This document shows positions 34,651 to 45,994 of a DNA stretch of 64,000 bases, piece after piece (within the stretch, counting starts at the first letter, position 1; each line of letters begins with the position of its first letter). This DNA comes from Moniliella sp. 'wahieum'. Taxonomy: Eukaryota; Basidiomycota; Moniliellomycetes; Moniliellales; Moniliellaceae. A model generated the notes under the pieces. It was not told the origin of the DNA. It saw nothing but the letters and a program-made list of their open reading frames with translations, and did no database searches. A program made the position numbers and the translations under genes. Location: positions 25,001-89,000 of the forward strand of contig RSEE01000112.1 in assembly GCA_003971905.1 (NCBI GenBank), read 5' to 3'.

Positions 34651-37600
34651 GCTCGACGATAGAGCACCGGGCTGAGGCCTGAGGCCTGAGGCCAGGACCC
34701 CGCGCCGGACCGGGCGTTGCTTGGCCGGCCCCCGATTCCCTTCCTTCTTCCGTACTTGTTTGGCGTGGTTGGGGGAGCTCTGTGATGCAGGTTTTTACTA
34801 GGCCTATAGGTGGGACTCGAGCTGCCGGCGGTATATAGCGGTAGGAGCACACCTAGCACCGTCTGGCACCAGTCGGGTAGTCGTCTCCTGCATCCTCCTG
34901 CCCCTCGCACCTCGCACCTCGCACCTCGCACCTTGCACGCTTTCCTGTTCTCATCTGCTCCTTGCTCTGCATTCTATGAGCCGGATCACGCGGCTCTTGG
35001 CCCCAACGCTCGATCAGAGCCAAGTGAGAAGCCCATCGCACATTTTTCCTTCCCCTTTATGATTGCCTTCAAGTTGCCCTTGTGTTTTGTTGCCTTCCCC
35101 CCCGCGCTCTCGGCTCGCGCGTTCCAATCCGCCTGCCGCGGGTGCGAGCGGACGCGAGGAATGACACGCGCCTGTGGGTAGGGTATAGGATCCCCAAGGT
35201 GCGTGTGTGGCCAGGAGGACTCAATGAGTTTATATGGCAGGTTACAGATCGGACGAGCCCGTGGGACCCAGCGCGGTCGAAGTCGGTATAGCGCCAGTAG
35301 GTTGGGCAGGTTGGGCAGGTTGGACAGGAGGTCTGTCATACAGTGGGTTAGAGGGATGAAAACGTAGTGCGACAAGCACAGCGGGAGACCACCACCCCGG
35401 GCAAAAAAGACAGAGAGGAGAGGGGAGAGCGGGGGGAAGGAGTTTGAGTGGGTACTTAGTATATATATAGCACCGTGAGTGCGATGTGGGGATGGGTTTG
35501 GGCCAAAAGGCAGAGCGGGTGGGGGGGGGCGGTCAAAGTCCACCTCAACAAGTGAAGTTCTTTTACGGATCCGTGCAATCGGCCGCTAAGAATTGCTCTG
35601 TTCGCCCCAGGGTACTACTTAGTGGAGGTGGTTGTCAAGAACGGCAAGGCTGGGTTGGGTTGAACGCATCGCATTGCGCAGTGGAGTGGGGCGCACGTAC
35701 CTCATCAGGACTCAGTACGCGGTACTCAGGAGGAAGTGTGGTCACAAGGCATAGCGACCTGCCCATACTAACCAGGCCAGGAAAACCCCAGGTCTCTCTA
35801 CCGGCCCCCTGGTGGAGCCTCTTGTATCGTACTAGTAGCTACCGGTTAAAGGCAAGCTCGAAACCGACGGAAAAGAATGTTTCCCATCCGAACCTTCAGA
35901 TCACAGCACGACTCGCAGAGCCTCTCTTTTGCAATACATATCCCATTGACTCACCAAGCCGTAGATACGAGGCACGGTTCCCAAAGCCTGATTCCCTCCA
36001 TTGACTTGCAAATCGACGGACCACGTAAGATTTTGTGTCTCACTGAATCTCAGTCCCGATCCCAGTACTTGCGCGCTGCTGTCCGACTCGATGGTGATGC
36101 CGCTCGCGCCCGCCTCAGGCCTCAGTACTCCGACTGGGGTTCAGTACTAATGAAGCACCGATGTGTTTCGCCGTCTGTTTTGGCATCTTTCGCCGTGCTC
36201 CCCAAATGAGGGTGGCCGGTGGGAGGGCGCACCGTACCTGACCCCAACCGCAACGATGGAACCGATCTGATCTGCTAGCGTTTCCATCAGGGGCTCGTAA
36301 GCTTGAAGAGTTGGCATCCCATCGCATTGAGATCAACGTATCGCTGATTACTACTACAATTAGTTGCTCTGGTGTTCATCCCCGCGCCCCTCGCAATACT
36401 GTGGACGGAGAAAAAAGCAGTAGAGGGACTCTATATGCGTAGTTGCTAGTGACGGTGCACGGATGGGTTGGTTCTCTCTCCTCCCCCGTAGGAGGCATTG
36501 TAATTTTGACTTGCTTGATCCGACAGAACGAGTCCGACAGAACGAGCAAGTTGAGAATGGATAGTAGCAATGGGTTAAGGTTAAAGAAGAGAAGCGGTCC
36601 GAGGTACGGTACGAATTATAGAAGATCGTGTGTATGAATGAATGCAGATCTTCTAGTTTGGAAGTCTGATGGAGGGCTCACGGCTGGTGCGGGAGGTAGT
36701 AAGTAGAGCAGGAAGAGCAAATGTGACAACAACTCCTCTTTCCAGATCGGATGTGGGGTCGACAAGGGACGGAGAAGGTAAGAGATGTTCTGGGAGGGCG
36801 AGTCGCCTGTGCCTCTTAAGTTCGTCTACGCGACGGTTGGAGAGTCCACTTGGTTGCCCATTGAATCTTGAGTGAGTGGAGACGTAGTGGGCCAGTCACT
36901 GGTAATGAGGTCGATGAGGCTCGTAGTATTCTGTTGCGTTGGGCATCGGGTGAGCAGCTCTTCTCTGGCACGTTGAACGCCACCACCATGCTCCGCCCAG
37001 CCAATCTCTCCGGCAAAAGGCGTCCAACGACCACACAAAACTTAGTACACGGCAGCCGGTTGTTGGAGAAACGTATATACCCGAGCACCCATCCATCGCC
37101 GACAACTACGCACATTCCATACAGCATTACAGGACCCAACGTGGCGTTCTGCGAACGGCCCCCCTTGCGGGGTCTTCAGTGCGCATCAGCCGTCCTAGGC
37201 TGCACCCCCCCGGCTGAGTTGCCCAATTGATATTGATATTGATATTGATATTTGATGGTCGATGGTGCAATAATGAGGCCTGAGGACTCGGAGCAACAGG
37301 TGCACCGCATCCTCTCCCGGCTCGGTGTGCCTACCGCCCAAAGCCGGGGCACGTTGCTGATTCACTAGCCATGCCACGCGCCATGCCCCACTGTACCACG
37401 CGCCACCAGCCCCTTGGCACACTGGCCCCACGCACACTCTGGGGTGGATCGAAGGGGACTGGCCCTGGGCAGCTGGATGGAGGAAAGCGAAGACAGGAGG
37501 TGGCAAAAGGCCACAATCATTGGGGAGAGGGCAGTCGTAGGCATTTGGGCTGCCCACGCGCCAGCCGAGAGCCAAGCAAGCCAAGCCAGCAAGCCAAGGC

Positions 37601-38237
37601 CCGCGAGGATGGAGGAGCGCAGGAGGGAAGTGCAGAAGGCTCCATAGCAAGTGTTTGCAAAGGGGCACGGAGCAAGCATCTCCCGCGTCTGCCGACGACG
37701 GGTACAGGTTGTACGCACTTGGTGTGTGACTGCGCCGCCGACGTCTAATGTTGCGTTACAGGGACGGTGGGCATCCTTGGCTTGACGCTGGTCGGCCCTG
37801 CTGAGCCCTGCTCCGCCGCCCCTGCCGCTGCGAGCACGCCACGCACAGGGGCAGTGTGCCGGCTGCACACTGGCCGGGTGCGGCTGCGGACCTGGTGCGT
37901 GTTTGGCCGTGGCGTGCGCTGGACTGCCCAGATGCTGGGCTGCCTGGCGTGCGTGTCTCGCATGGGGCAAGCCGGCGCAGGACACTGCTGGGCTGCCGGC
38001 GGCTGCTCGCACGCCGCGGGCCGCAAGGGGCGCGGCTGTACTGCCCCCGTGCGGTGTGTCTTATCTGCGCACTCGCCGCTGGTTTCAGCAGAGTCAGAGC
38101 ATTTTGGCCCGTGGCCAGGCGAGCGGACGTGTGCGTGTCTCCGTCTCCAGCACCCCCAGCACACGCCGCCTTAAACGTTAAACCCCCCCCCCCCCGCCCT
38201 CCCTTCTTCCGCCTCCATCCAATATCCACCCCCCGCC
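34651..38237. other. Gene-poor region
   Basis: About 3.6 kb without a supportable gene. Open frames are short. Short palindromic clusters recur: GAGGCCTGAGGCCTGAGGCC at 34675-34694, GTACTCAG near 35719-35726, CAGGCCTCAGTACT at 36116-36129, and GAGGCCTGAGG near 37275. An ATTGAT hexamer repeat lies at 37226-37251, and a C tract at 38186-38199 precedes the aminotransferase. Confidence 0.5.
37226..37251. repeat. (ATTGAT)n hexanucleotide repeat
   Basis: About four units of ATTGAT in intergenic DNA. Confidence 0.85.
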
Positions 38238-39544
38238 ATGGCCAGCGATCGCCTCAATGCCATCACCAACCACATCCGCCCCCCCGCGCCCGCCGAGCCC
38301 GTGGCGAGCTTCGATGCGTGGACCGACGTGCCCCAGGCGCCGCCCGATGCCATCTTCAAGCTGAGCGCCGGGTACGCGGCGGACAAGGCGCCGACCAAGG
38401 TCAACCTCGGTGTCGGTGCGTACCGCGACGACCAGGGCCGGCCCTATGTCTTGCCCAGTGTGCAGGCCGCGACACGCGCGTGGCTCGAGGACCCAGCGCT
38501 GAACCACGAGTATCTGCCGATCACGGGCTTGCCCGCGTTCACTGCCGCCGCGGCGCAGCTGGTGTTGGTCCGGCCAGTCCTGCCCTGGCCCAAGGCCGGG
38601 TGGCGACGGTGCAGACCATCTCGGGCACGGGCGCGAACCATCTGGGGGCGCTGTTCTTGTCCAAGTTCTACGCCTTCCCCAACGGCATCAAGCAGGTCTA
38701 CCTCTCCAACCCCACCTGGGCCAACCACAGGCCATCCTGGCCCAGGCCGGCATCCGGCCGATTGACTATGTCTATTACGACGCCAAGACGATTGGGTTGG
38801 ACGAGGTGGGTCTGCTGGCCACGCTGGAAGCTGCGCCGGACGGCAGCGTGTTTCTGTTGCATGCGTGTGCGCACAACCCGACCGGCGTTGACCCGACGCG
38901 AGCGCAGTGGACGACGATTGCCGATGTGTTTGCGCGCAAGCGCCACTTTGCATTTTTCGACAGTGCGTACCAAGGCTTTGCGTCGGGCGACCTGGATGCC
39001 GACGCATGGGCCGTGCGCCACTTTGTCCAGCGCGGCGACATTCCGCTGCTGGTGTGCCAGAGCTTTGCCAAGAACGCGGGGCTGTATGGCGAGCGGATTG
39101 GCGCGTTGCATGTCGTCTCGCCGGGCCACGCGGCGCAGGTCAAGTCGCAGCTCTCCACCCTCGTCCGCAGCGAGATCTCCAACCCGCCCGCATACGGCGC
39201 GCAGGTGGTGCAGCGTCTCCTGACCCAGCCCGAGCTGTTTGCGCAGTGGAAGAAGGACGTGGCGGGCATGTCGTACCGGATCCAAGATATGCGCAGCGTT
39301 GCGCGCCGCGCTCGAACGGCGGCGGACGCCCGCGCCGGCCGCGGCCGCCGACTGGTCGCACATCACCAAGCAGATTGGCATGTTTTGCTTTACGGGGCTG
39401 ACGCCGGGCCAGTGCCAGGCGCTGGTGGACCAGCACCACATTTACCTCACCGCCAACGGCCGCATCTCCATGGCCGGGCTCAACGGGTCGAATGTGGAGT
39501 ATGTGGCGCAGGCGTTTGACCAGGTGATTCGCACCATTGCCTAA
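38238..39544 (+). CDS. Aspartate aminotransferase (probably cytosolic)
   Basis: PLP enzyme interconverting aspartate plus 2-oxoglutarate with oxaloacetate plus glutamate (EC 2.6.1.1), linking amino-acid metabolism and the malate-aspartate shuttle. About 435 residues. Visible motifs: KVNLGVGAYRDDQGRPYVLP, YLPITGLPAF, TVQTISGTGANHLGALFLSK, HACAHNPTGVDPT, FFDSAYQGFASG, the PLP-lysine segment QSFAKNAGLYGERIG, then SWGMFCFTGL-type sequence (QIGMFCFTGLTPGQ) and YLTANGRISMAGLN. There is no mitochondrial-type presequence at MASDRLNAITNH, so cytosolic location is inferred. No intron. Frame changes near 38567 (GG where GGG is expected), 38728 (a C missing before AGGCC) and 39290 look like consensus errors, because the protein is otherwise fully conserved. 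It is followed by XPF on the same strand after about 380 bp. Confidence 0.93.
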
Positions 39545-39925
39545 TCCGCTCTCTGCCGGGTGTGCTCTCTCCGTTGCCCTGTACTCTTTCTTTCTGCGGA
39601 CATTCCCTCTGCTGCTGTTGGCGTTGTTGCCCCGTTAGTCTGCCGCTCTACTGCTCCCACATGCTATTTCTTGCCCGGAACGACCCCAGATGCATCCACT
39701 TCCATAGGCACTCGTAGCCACCCGTCCACCCGACAGGGACGACGGATGGAGCGCGCCGGGGGCGCAGCGAAGCAGACAAAGATCGGACGAGAAGTGGATG
39801 ATGACGGTGTACGCTGGGCAACCGCTGAGGAGCGCTTACCTAAGCTGCACTTTAAGCACCGGCTGGCCAGCCGCGCGGAGTGCTACTGAGTCTGACTGCT
39901 GCGACGACTTTAGCCTGCTCTCGCC
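39545..39925. other. Intergenic, aminotransferase 3' flank and XPF promoter
   Basis: 380 bp with no gene and no obvious TATA box or repeat. Confidence 0.5.
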
Positions 39926-42900
39926 ATGGCCGCCCAAGGCGCAGCGTCGGGCCTGAGCGAGTGGGAGAAGGCGGCGGCGGCGTGGGTGGAGATGGAGGCG
40001 GCGTCTTCGCCTTCGCCTTCGCCTTCGCCCTCGTCTCCTCCTGCCCCCGCATCGCCCTCGCCACCGCCCCCGTCATCGCCACCGCCACCTGCGCATTCCA
40101 GCCCGCAGCCCCTCCCGCAGCCCCTCCCGCCCCCCGCCGTGCCTCTCAACTCGCAGCCGCTCGTCGACCCGCAGGGGTGGAGCAAGCGATGCAGCAGGGC
40201 GGCAAGAACGCCGTGCTGCTGCCCTACCACCGGGCCATCATTGCCTCCCTCATCCCTGGCTCGGGCGACGAGGAGGAGGCGGTGGTGGCGGACGAAGATG
40301 AGGAGAATGCGCTGGTGGTCATGGCGCCCGGGCTGGGGCTACGACGGGTGGTGTCGACGATTTTACGCATTTACGATGCACCTTCGAATCTCGTGTTGCT
40401 GGTGGGTGCGAATGCGGAGGAGGAAGCGTCGATCGGGGAGGAACTCTTGACGCTTGGCGTTCGGCCAGGCGGGATGGAGATTGTGGACCAAGCCAAGGGC
40501 GAGAGCAAACGGCGCCAACTCTACCTCAACGGCGGCTTGGTCTCGGCCACGAGCCAGATCATTGTGTCGGACATTTTGCGCAAGGTGCTTCCGACCGAGC
40601 TGGTGACTGGCCTTGTTGTGCTCCATGCCGAACGCGTGAGCAAGGGCAGCACAGAAGCCTACATTATCCGTCTGTTTCGCGACGAGAACCAGGAAGGTTT
40701 TCTCAAAGCGTTTAGCGAGGCGCCTCAGGTCCTCGCTTCGCGCGGCCTCCAGCACGTGGCCAGTCTGCTCCGCGTCCGCCGTGTCGAGCTCTGGCCCCGG
40801 TTTCACAAGTTGGTCCAGCGCAGCCTGGCGGCCAAGCAGGCGGATGTGATTGAACTGTACCAAGACTTGTCGCCCCGAATGCTGCGCATCCAGACCGCGA
40901 TCCTCGAGTGCTTGGAGGCGACGGTCAACGAGCTGCGGCGGAGCAGTATGGGCGATGTCGATACGTTTACCGTGGACAATGCGCTGTTCAGTTCGTTTGA
41001 CAATGTGGCGCGCAAGCAGCTGAGCGGCGTATGGAACAAGGTCGGGCCCAAGACGAAGCAGCTGGTCGCCGACTTGGGCACGTTGCGCAACTTGCTCACC
41101 TACTTGCTCGAGTACGATGCGATCTATTACCTGATCTACCTCGAAAGCGTCATAACCGCCAACCAACCCAAGGGCCCCAGTTCGCGCCAAAACCAGTCGC
41201 CGTGGCTCTTGATGGATGCGGCGAACGTGATCATTGCCGAGGCGCGTGCGCGCGTGTTCGAAGGCCGGATCGAAACCAAGTCCAAACCGGCCTCCTCTAC
41301 GTCCTCAGCCTCGGGACAGACGCGCGCCACGCATCCTCTCCCTCCTCCTCCCGGCGAGTCCTGGCCATCCTGGGTCCCCGAGGGCATCAGCCCCACCCTA
41401 GAGGAGCAGCCCAAGTGGAAATTGTTGCAGGATGTGATGCGGGAGATTGAACAAGACATCCAGACTCAGGAGCCGGATCCTTGTACGTTGTTGTCCCTCT
41501 CTTTCCTCTCTTTCCTCTTTCTACTCCCTGTTCGCCTGTACTGTCCTGCTGCTCAGACTAACCTCGGCTGACGTGACGCGGGCCCCAGACGGATGGACAA
41601 ACAACACGATTTTGATCATGACAGCCTCGGTGCGGAGTACGTGGCAAGTACGCAGTTTGCTGTCGACGTTGCACCATCGGACGGGCTTGGTGCTCTACCC
41701 CGACGCTGAGGCCGAAGCGTGGGCCGCGCACAGCGAGGAGGAGGCCGAGGCCTACTCGGAGCAGCACCGGGCCGAATCATGATGTGGCGTCAGTTCAAGG
41801 AGTACCTATTGTGGAAATCTGATTTGGGGGCGCTGGGACGCGGCACGCGCCCGGCCGCGTTGGATAAGACCCACTTGCCCCCCGGTCCCTTGGCTGGCGG
41901 GACCAAGCCCGTGTCCGACGCGCTCAAACATAAGTACACCCCGCACAATGCGCCGCCTACCAAGCGCGACGTGTTCGTGGTGGCGGCTCGGCCGCTGCCG
42001 CGTCGGCATCTACCGATCCGGCTTCCCATGGCGAGATGGTAGCCAAAGAGGCGGACGAGTTGGCGGACTTGTACGTTGTTTTTTTTTCTCCATGTTAGAA
42101 GCGTTCTTGGGCACTGATTTGTTGTTTTTGTTTCGTCCCAGTTCCAAGCGGGCGATTGATCTGGTGAATGCCGACCAAGGCTCCGAGTCGGAGGAGGAGG
42201 AGGTGGCAACGACCGGCCCTGGCTTGGGCCTTTCGACCGAGACGCTGAACGACGATACGTTCAATGCGTACTTCGGTCTGCTCAGTATGGAGAATTTGGT
42301 AGTGATACGAACGTACAAGAAGGAGGACGATGACAAGGTGTTGCAAGAGATCAAGCCACGGTACATTATCCTCTTTGATCCCTCGTTGGCTTTATCCGGC
42401 AGATTGAAGTGTACCGCAAGATGCACCCGTCGTTGCAGGTGCGGCTGTACTTTATGCTGTACGCCGAGAGCTCGGAAGAACAGCGCTACCTCTCTTCGAT
42501 CCGCAAGGAGAAGGATGCGTTCGAACGGCTGATCAAGGACAAGGCGGGCATGGTCGTGCCCCTGCGTGCGGCAGGCGGTCGGGACGCCGAGCACGACAGC
42601 CAGTTGTTGCGGACGATCAGCACGCGTCTCGGTGGCCGGCTGACAGCGACCAGGGCGCCGCAGCGCGTGGTGGTGGACCGACGTGAGCTCCGCTCGGCAC
42701 TGCCTTCGATGCTGACCGAAGCAGGGATGGAGGTGGTGCCAGTCTGGTTGACCGTGGGGGACTATGTGTTGGCGCCGGACATTTGCGTCGAACGCAAGTC
42801 GCTCAGTGACCTGATTGGATCCTTTAGCGATGGCCGACTGTACACCCAAGTGGAGATCATGTCGATCCACTACAAGAACCCCGTGCTGCTGATCGAGTTT

Positions 42901-43425
42901 GATGAAGACCGGGAGTTTTCGCTGCAGGCGCTGCTCAACACGGGCGGCGGCGCGAAACCCATCACGGGCGCCGCGGCGAGCGAGCGGGCAGGCCCGAACG
43001 ATCTGGACGTGCAGGCGAAACTGGTACTGCTGACCATCACCTTCAAGCGTTTGCGCATCCTCTGGTCCGCGTCGCCCACGGCCACCGCACAAATCTTTCG
43101 CGAACTCAAGGAGAACCATGCTGAGCCCGACCCGACCCGGGTGGCCGCTGTCGGAGTGAGCGACCGCGATGGCAAGCCCGGTCCCAACGGGGAGGTGGAG
43201 CAGGTGGTGGAACAGGCGTTCAACAGACTTCCCCAGGTCCTGCTGCGTGCCATGCCCGGCATCTCGTACCACAATGCCGAGCATGTGATGAGGGAGGTGC
43301 GCAACGTCGCCGAGCTCTGCGACCTGAGCCTCGCAGAGATTCGCGAGTTGGTCGGCAACGACGCGGGCAAAGAGCTGTATCGATTCCTGCACCGCGATGC
43401 TCGCACCGAGGGCATGTGGGGGTAG
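39926..43425 (+). CDS. XPF: XPF/Rad1 structure-specific DNA repair endonuclease
   Basis: Catalytic subunit of the XPF-ERCC1 (Rad1-Rad10) nuclease that cuts 5' of lesions in nucleotide excision repair and acts in crosslink repair and recombination. Three exons, 39926-41482, 41589-42070 and 42141-43425, with GTACGT donors; about 1,105 residues. A Pro/Ser-rich N-terminus is followed by the degenerate SF2 helicase-like region (LLPYHRAIIASLIPGSG; ATSQIIVSDILRKVLPTEL; DLGTLRNLLTYLLEYDAI). The ERCC4 nuclease domain carries VVVDRRELRSALP and the catalytic GDYVLAPDICVERKSLSDL. The C-terminal (HhH)2 region, needed for ERCC1 binding and DNA, is LPQVLLRAMPGISYHNAEHV to LSLAEIRELVG. Frame changes occur near 40190, 41779, 41980 and 42395. 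The gene is convergent with the Lcl3-like gene, 245 bp apart. Confidence 0.95.
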
Positions 43426-43670
43426 CCCCCCCATCTACATCCCATGCGTCTGCGTCTGCGTCGGCGTCTTCGTCGGCGTCTTCGTCTGCTGCTTCCCTAC
43501 GAATCCGCCTTGCCAACTCCCTCGCCAACGGCTCCCCTGCGTGCGCACGTAGTCCCGTGGTGGGGGAAGCCAGGACCCCATAGCCGTACCATTGCCAAGG
43601 ACCCCAGTGTCCCACTTTGGATCCCGCTCCTGTTCCGACGACAGGGTGGGAATCGCACCCGAACCGAGTC

Positions 43671-44667
43671 TTACTCTTCCTCGCTCTGCCGCCTGCGGCG
43701 GCCCTTGGCTTTCGCCTTGCTTTCTGCGTGCGCGCTGGGGCTGGCACTGGGACTGTTTCCCTGCCCCTGTCCGGTGCGCTGTGCCCTTTTGAACTCGGCT
43801 GGGGTGACGACATGTGCTTGGGACCAGATGCCGAGTTTGTGCGCTTTGGCGTGTTCCTGCGCGGCGAGCAGACGCTCCTTGCCCGAACTGTCTTCGCCAG
43901 TGTAAATGTGATGGTAGGCTGCGTGGCCGTACTCGGCGCCGGACTGGGTGTAGACCGTAGCCAAGCCCTTCTGCACCATGGCGAGAGAGACATTGATAGG
44001 GCCTTGGACGTAGGGCGCGCGCCAGACGTACACGGTGCCCACTAAGCGGTTGTACTGGTCCACATGGCCTACATCGACGGTCACCCATTCGCCCAAGATG
44101 AGCTCCGTCAGCGCCTGCTTGGCTTCCGGGCCAAACGCTTGACCTGCCTTGCCAAAGTGCGCTAGCTCGGGCGCATCCGCTCCAGCTAGGCGCACACTGA
44201 TCGTCTCTTCCCCCAGCCGGAGCTTGCGCGACGGAACGGGGTGCATCTTGCGGCCCAGCACCCGCCCGCCCGGCTGGTGATACTACAACGCAGAGACCAA
44301 CACAGCGACACAGAGTCCATCGTGCGCGTCAGTGCTTGTCGTGCTTTCCGATCCGCACGTGGGTCTCCAGCGCGGGAGGGTGCATACAGCCATGTGCACG
44401 TCCCGCCCAGGCTGGGGAGGAGAGGGGAGGGGGGCGTACCAGGCGGAAACCATCGGCATCGCCGACCTTGACGACGGTGCCGGAGATGCGAGGGGTGGCT
44501 TTGAGCACGTCGTGGGTCAGTGCGGCATTGTTGGCGAAGCGGGTAGGATGAGTTGGGCAGCGGACGAGACGAGCGGCGAAAGGGACGAGTCGGGGGGGGC
44601 GGGGGCGAAGTGCCTGGCTTGGGATGCCGAGAGCGCTCGGCCGGGAGGGTGGGGCGCGAGGGAGCAT
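43671..44667 (-). CDS. LCL3: Lcl3-like thermonuclease (staphylococcal-nuclease fold)
   Basis: Predicted Ca-dependent nuclease of the SNase family; fungal Lcl3 proteins are usually mitochondrial or membrane-associated. Exons 44667-44440 and 44282-43671, intron donor GTACGC; about 279 residues. Exon 1 carries ISGTVVKVGDADGFRL and joins YHQPGGRVLGRKMHPVPS. Active-site equivalents are present: Arg and Glu in VRLAGADAPELAH and Arg in QYNRLVGTVYV. Family marks WRAPYVQGPINVSLAMVQKG, ATVYTQSGAEYG and HKLGIWS follow. The C-terminus is basic then acidic (KAKGRRRRQSEEE). Unlike typical Lcl3, no transmembrane helix is evident before the nuclease domain, so the true start may lie further upstream through a 12-bp satellite. 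No frame change is needed. Confidence 0.87.
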
Positions 44668-44675
44668 GCTAGGAT

Positions 44676-44790
44676 GATGGTGGGGATGGCGATGGGGATG
44701 GCGATGGGGATGGCGGTGGGGATGGCGGTGGGGATGGCGATGGGGATGGCGGTGGGGATGGCGGCGGGGATGGCGATGGAGATGGTGGTG
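44676..44790. repeat. GATGGGGATGGC 12-bp minisatellite
   Basis: About nine units of GATGGGGATGGC and variants immediately upstream of the Lcl3-like ATG. Read on the minus strand it would encode repeated His/Pro/Arg if translated. Confidence 0.9.
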
Positions 44791-45359
44791 TTGGTGATCC
44801 GGTGGGGGTGGTGTTGGTGTGATGTGATGTGATGATGTGGTCGGTGGCGCTGCGGGAGGGCGTTGCACCGATCGAGCTGGGCTGGCATAGCAAGGCGCCT
44901 ATACTGTGCAACCGGCCTGAGGCCAACTGGCGGTGCGTACCCTGTCGACGCCATGCGCACGCTTGCGACCCTACGCCGGTCCCTCCTGCATCTCCTCCAG
45001 GTAGACATCCCAGTGCTCCAAATCGGTCGCGGAGGACAAAGAAGGAAAGCGAGGCGGCAGGCTAGGCTACAACGTACAGACAAAACTAGTCCTTTCCTGG
45101 GCCGGCTGCAACCCCACGCGGTCATGCGAAATGCGACATGCGACATGCGACGTGGGACGTGGGACAGCGCCGGCGAGGCAAGGTCGATCAGCAGCGCACG
45201 CAGAGGCTAAGGTGCAAGACGGAGAATGCAGTTTTGGGATGATGACAAGTGGTGGGATGTACCCGGGCGGTGGGGGGTAAGATCTACGGCCGACCGCAGT
45301 AGTTCCAGGGTCCCAGGGTCCAAGGTCCAGGGTCCAGGTCCGACGGGGGGGGGGGCAGG
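44791..45359. other. Intergenic, Lcl3-like promoter and P1 3' flank
   Basis: No gene seen. It contains short tandem runs: GTGATGTGATGTGATG near 44819, GCGACATGCGACATGCGAC near 45132, and GGTCCAGGGTCCAGG near 45325. Confidence 0.45.
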
Positions 45360-45878
45360 TTAGTCAAACAGACCAAAGCCCATGTCGTCGTCCGACTCCT
45401 CCTCGACCTTCTCCTCCTTCTTCCTCCTTCTTCTCTTCGGCTGGGGCGTCACCGGCGGCCGCACCGGGCGCAGCGGCGGCGACTGGGCCGGCGCCGGCCG
45501 CGCCGACCGAGGTCAAGAGGTCGGTGATGTTTTGCCCGGCAAGCGCCTTGGCCAACAAGCTCGCCCAGATCGGTTCCAGGTCCACGTGCGCGGCCGAGGT
45601 GAGGTGCGTGTGGATCTTCTCCCCCTACGATGCATGTATGCAGGCAGGCGCAGTAGGAACCAATGGGTACGCAGGGTCAGCAGAGCGGTTGGACGTGGCG
45701 CACGCCAGGCCGGAGCAAGAAAGAGTCGCTGGGCCGCTGGGCCAGTCTACCGAGCCTACCCGTAGGGCACTCTCGAGAGCAAGCAAGCCAACGCGATAGG
45801 AACACGTACCGTGATCTCCACCGCCTCGTCCGCGAGAATGAGCGAGGCGTAGGTGGCAGCGAGCTCCGAGGTGGCCAT
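45360..45878 (-). CDS. RPP1: 60S acidic ribosomal protein P1 (stalk)
   Basis: Part of the P-stalk of the large subunit; P1/P2 dimers bind uL10 (P0) and recruit GTPase elongation factors. Exon 1 45878-45810 ([20 protein letters not shown]) and exon 2 45624-45360, with a 185-bp phase-0 GTACGT intron; about 110 residues, normal for the family. Exon 2 has [20 protein letters not shown] and [13 protein letters not shown], an Ala/Gly-rich hinge, a Lys/Glu stretch and the near-invariant tail [12 protein letters not shown] that contacts elongation factors. A one-base change in the Lys/Glu run near 45425 breaks the frame just before the tail and is probably a consensus error. AAACCCTA-like boxes lie about 95-115 bp upstream. 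Confidence 0.95.
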
Positions 45879-45970
45879 GGTGCGAGTGGGGTGGGTCGAG
45901 GCGGGGGGCTGGCGCTGCGTCGCGCCCAGGCCGCGGCTACACGTGCGGGCGCTGCGACGCCAGCAGCGCG

Positions 45971-45994
45971 AAACCCTAGGTCCTGCAACCCTAT
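45971..45994 (-). promoter_or_regulatory. Paired telobox-like elements upstream of RPP1
   Basis: AAACCCTAG at 45971 and AACCCTAT at 45987 on the plus strand, i.e. TAGGGTTT-type sites as read toward the P1 gene. Such sites are bound by Tbf1-like factors at ribosomal-protein promoters in some fungi; this is inference from sequence and position. Confidence 0.4.
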
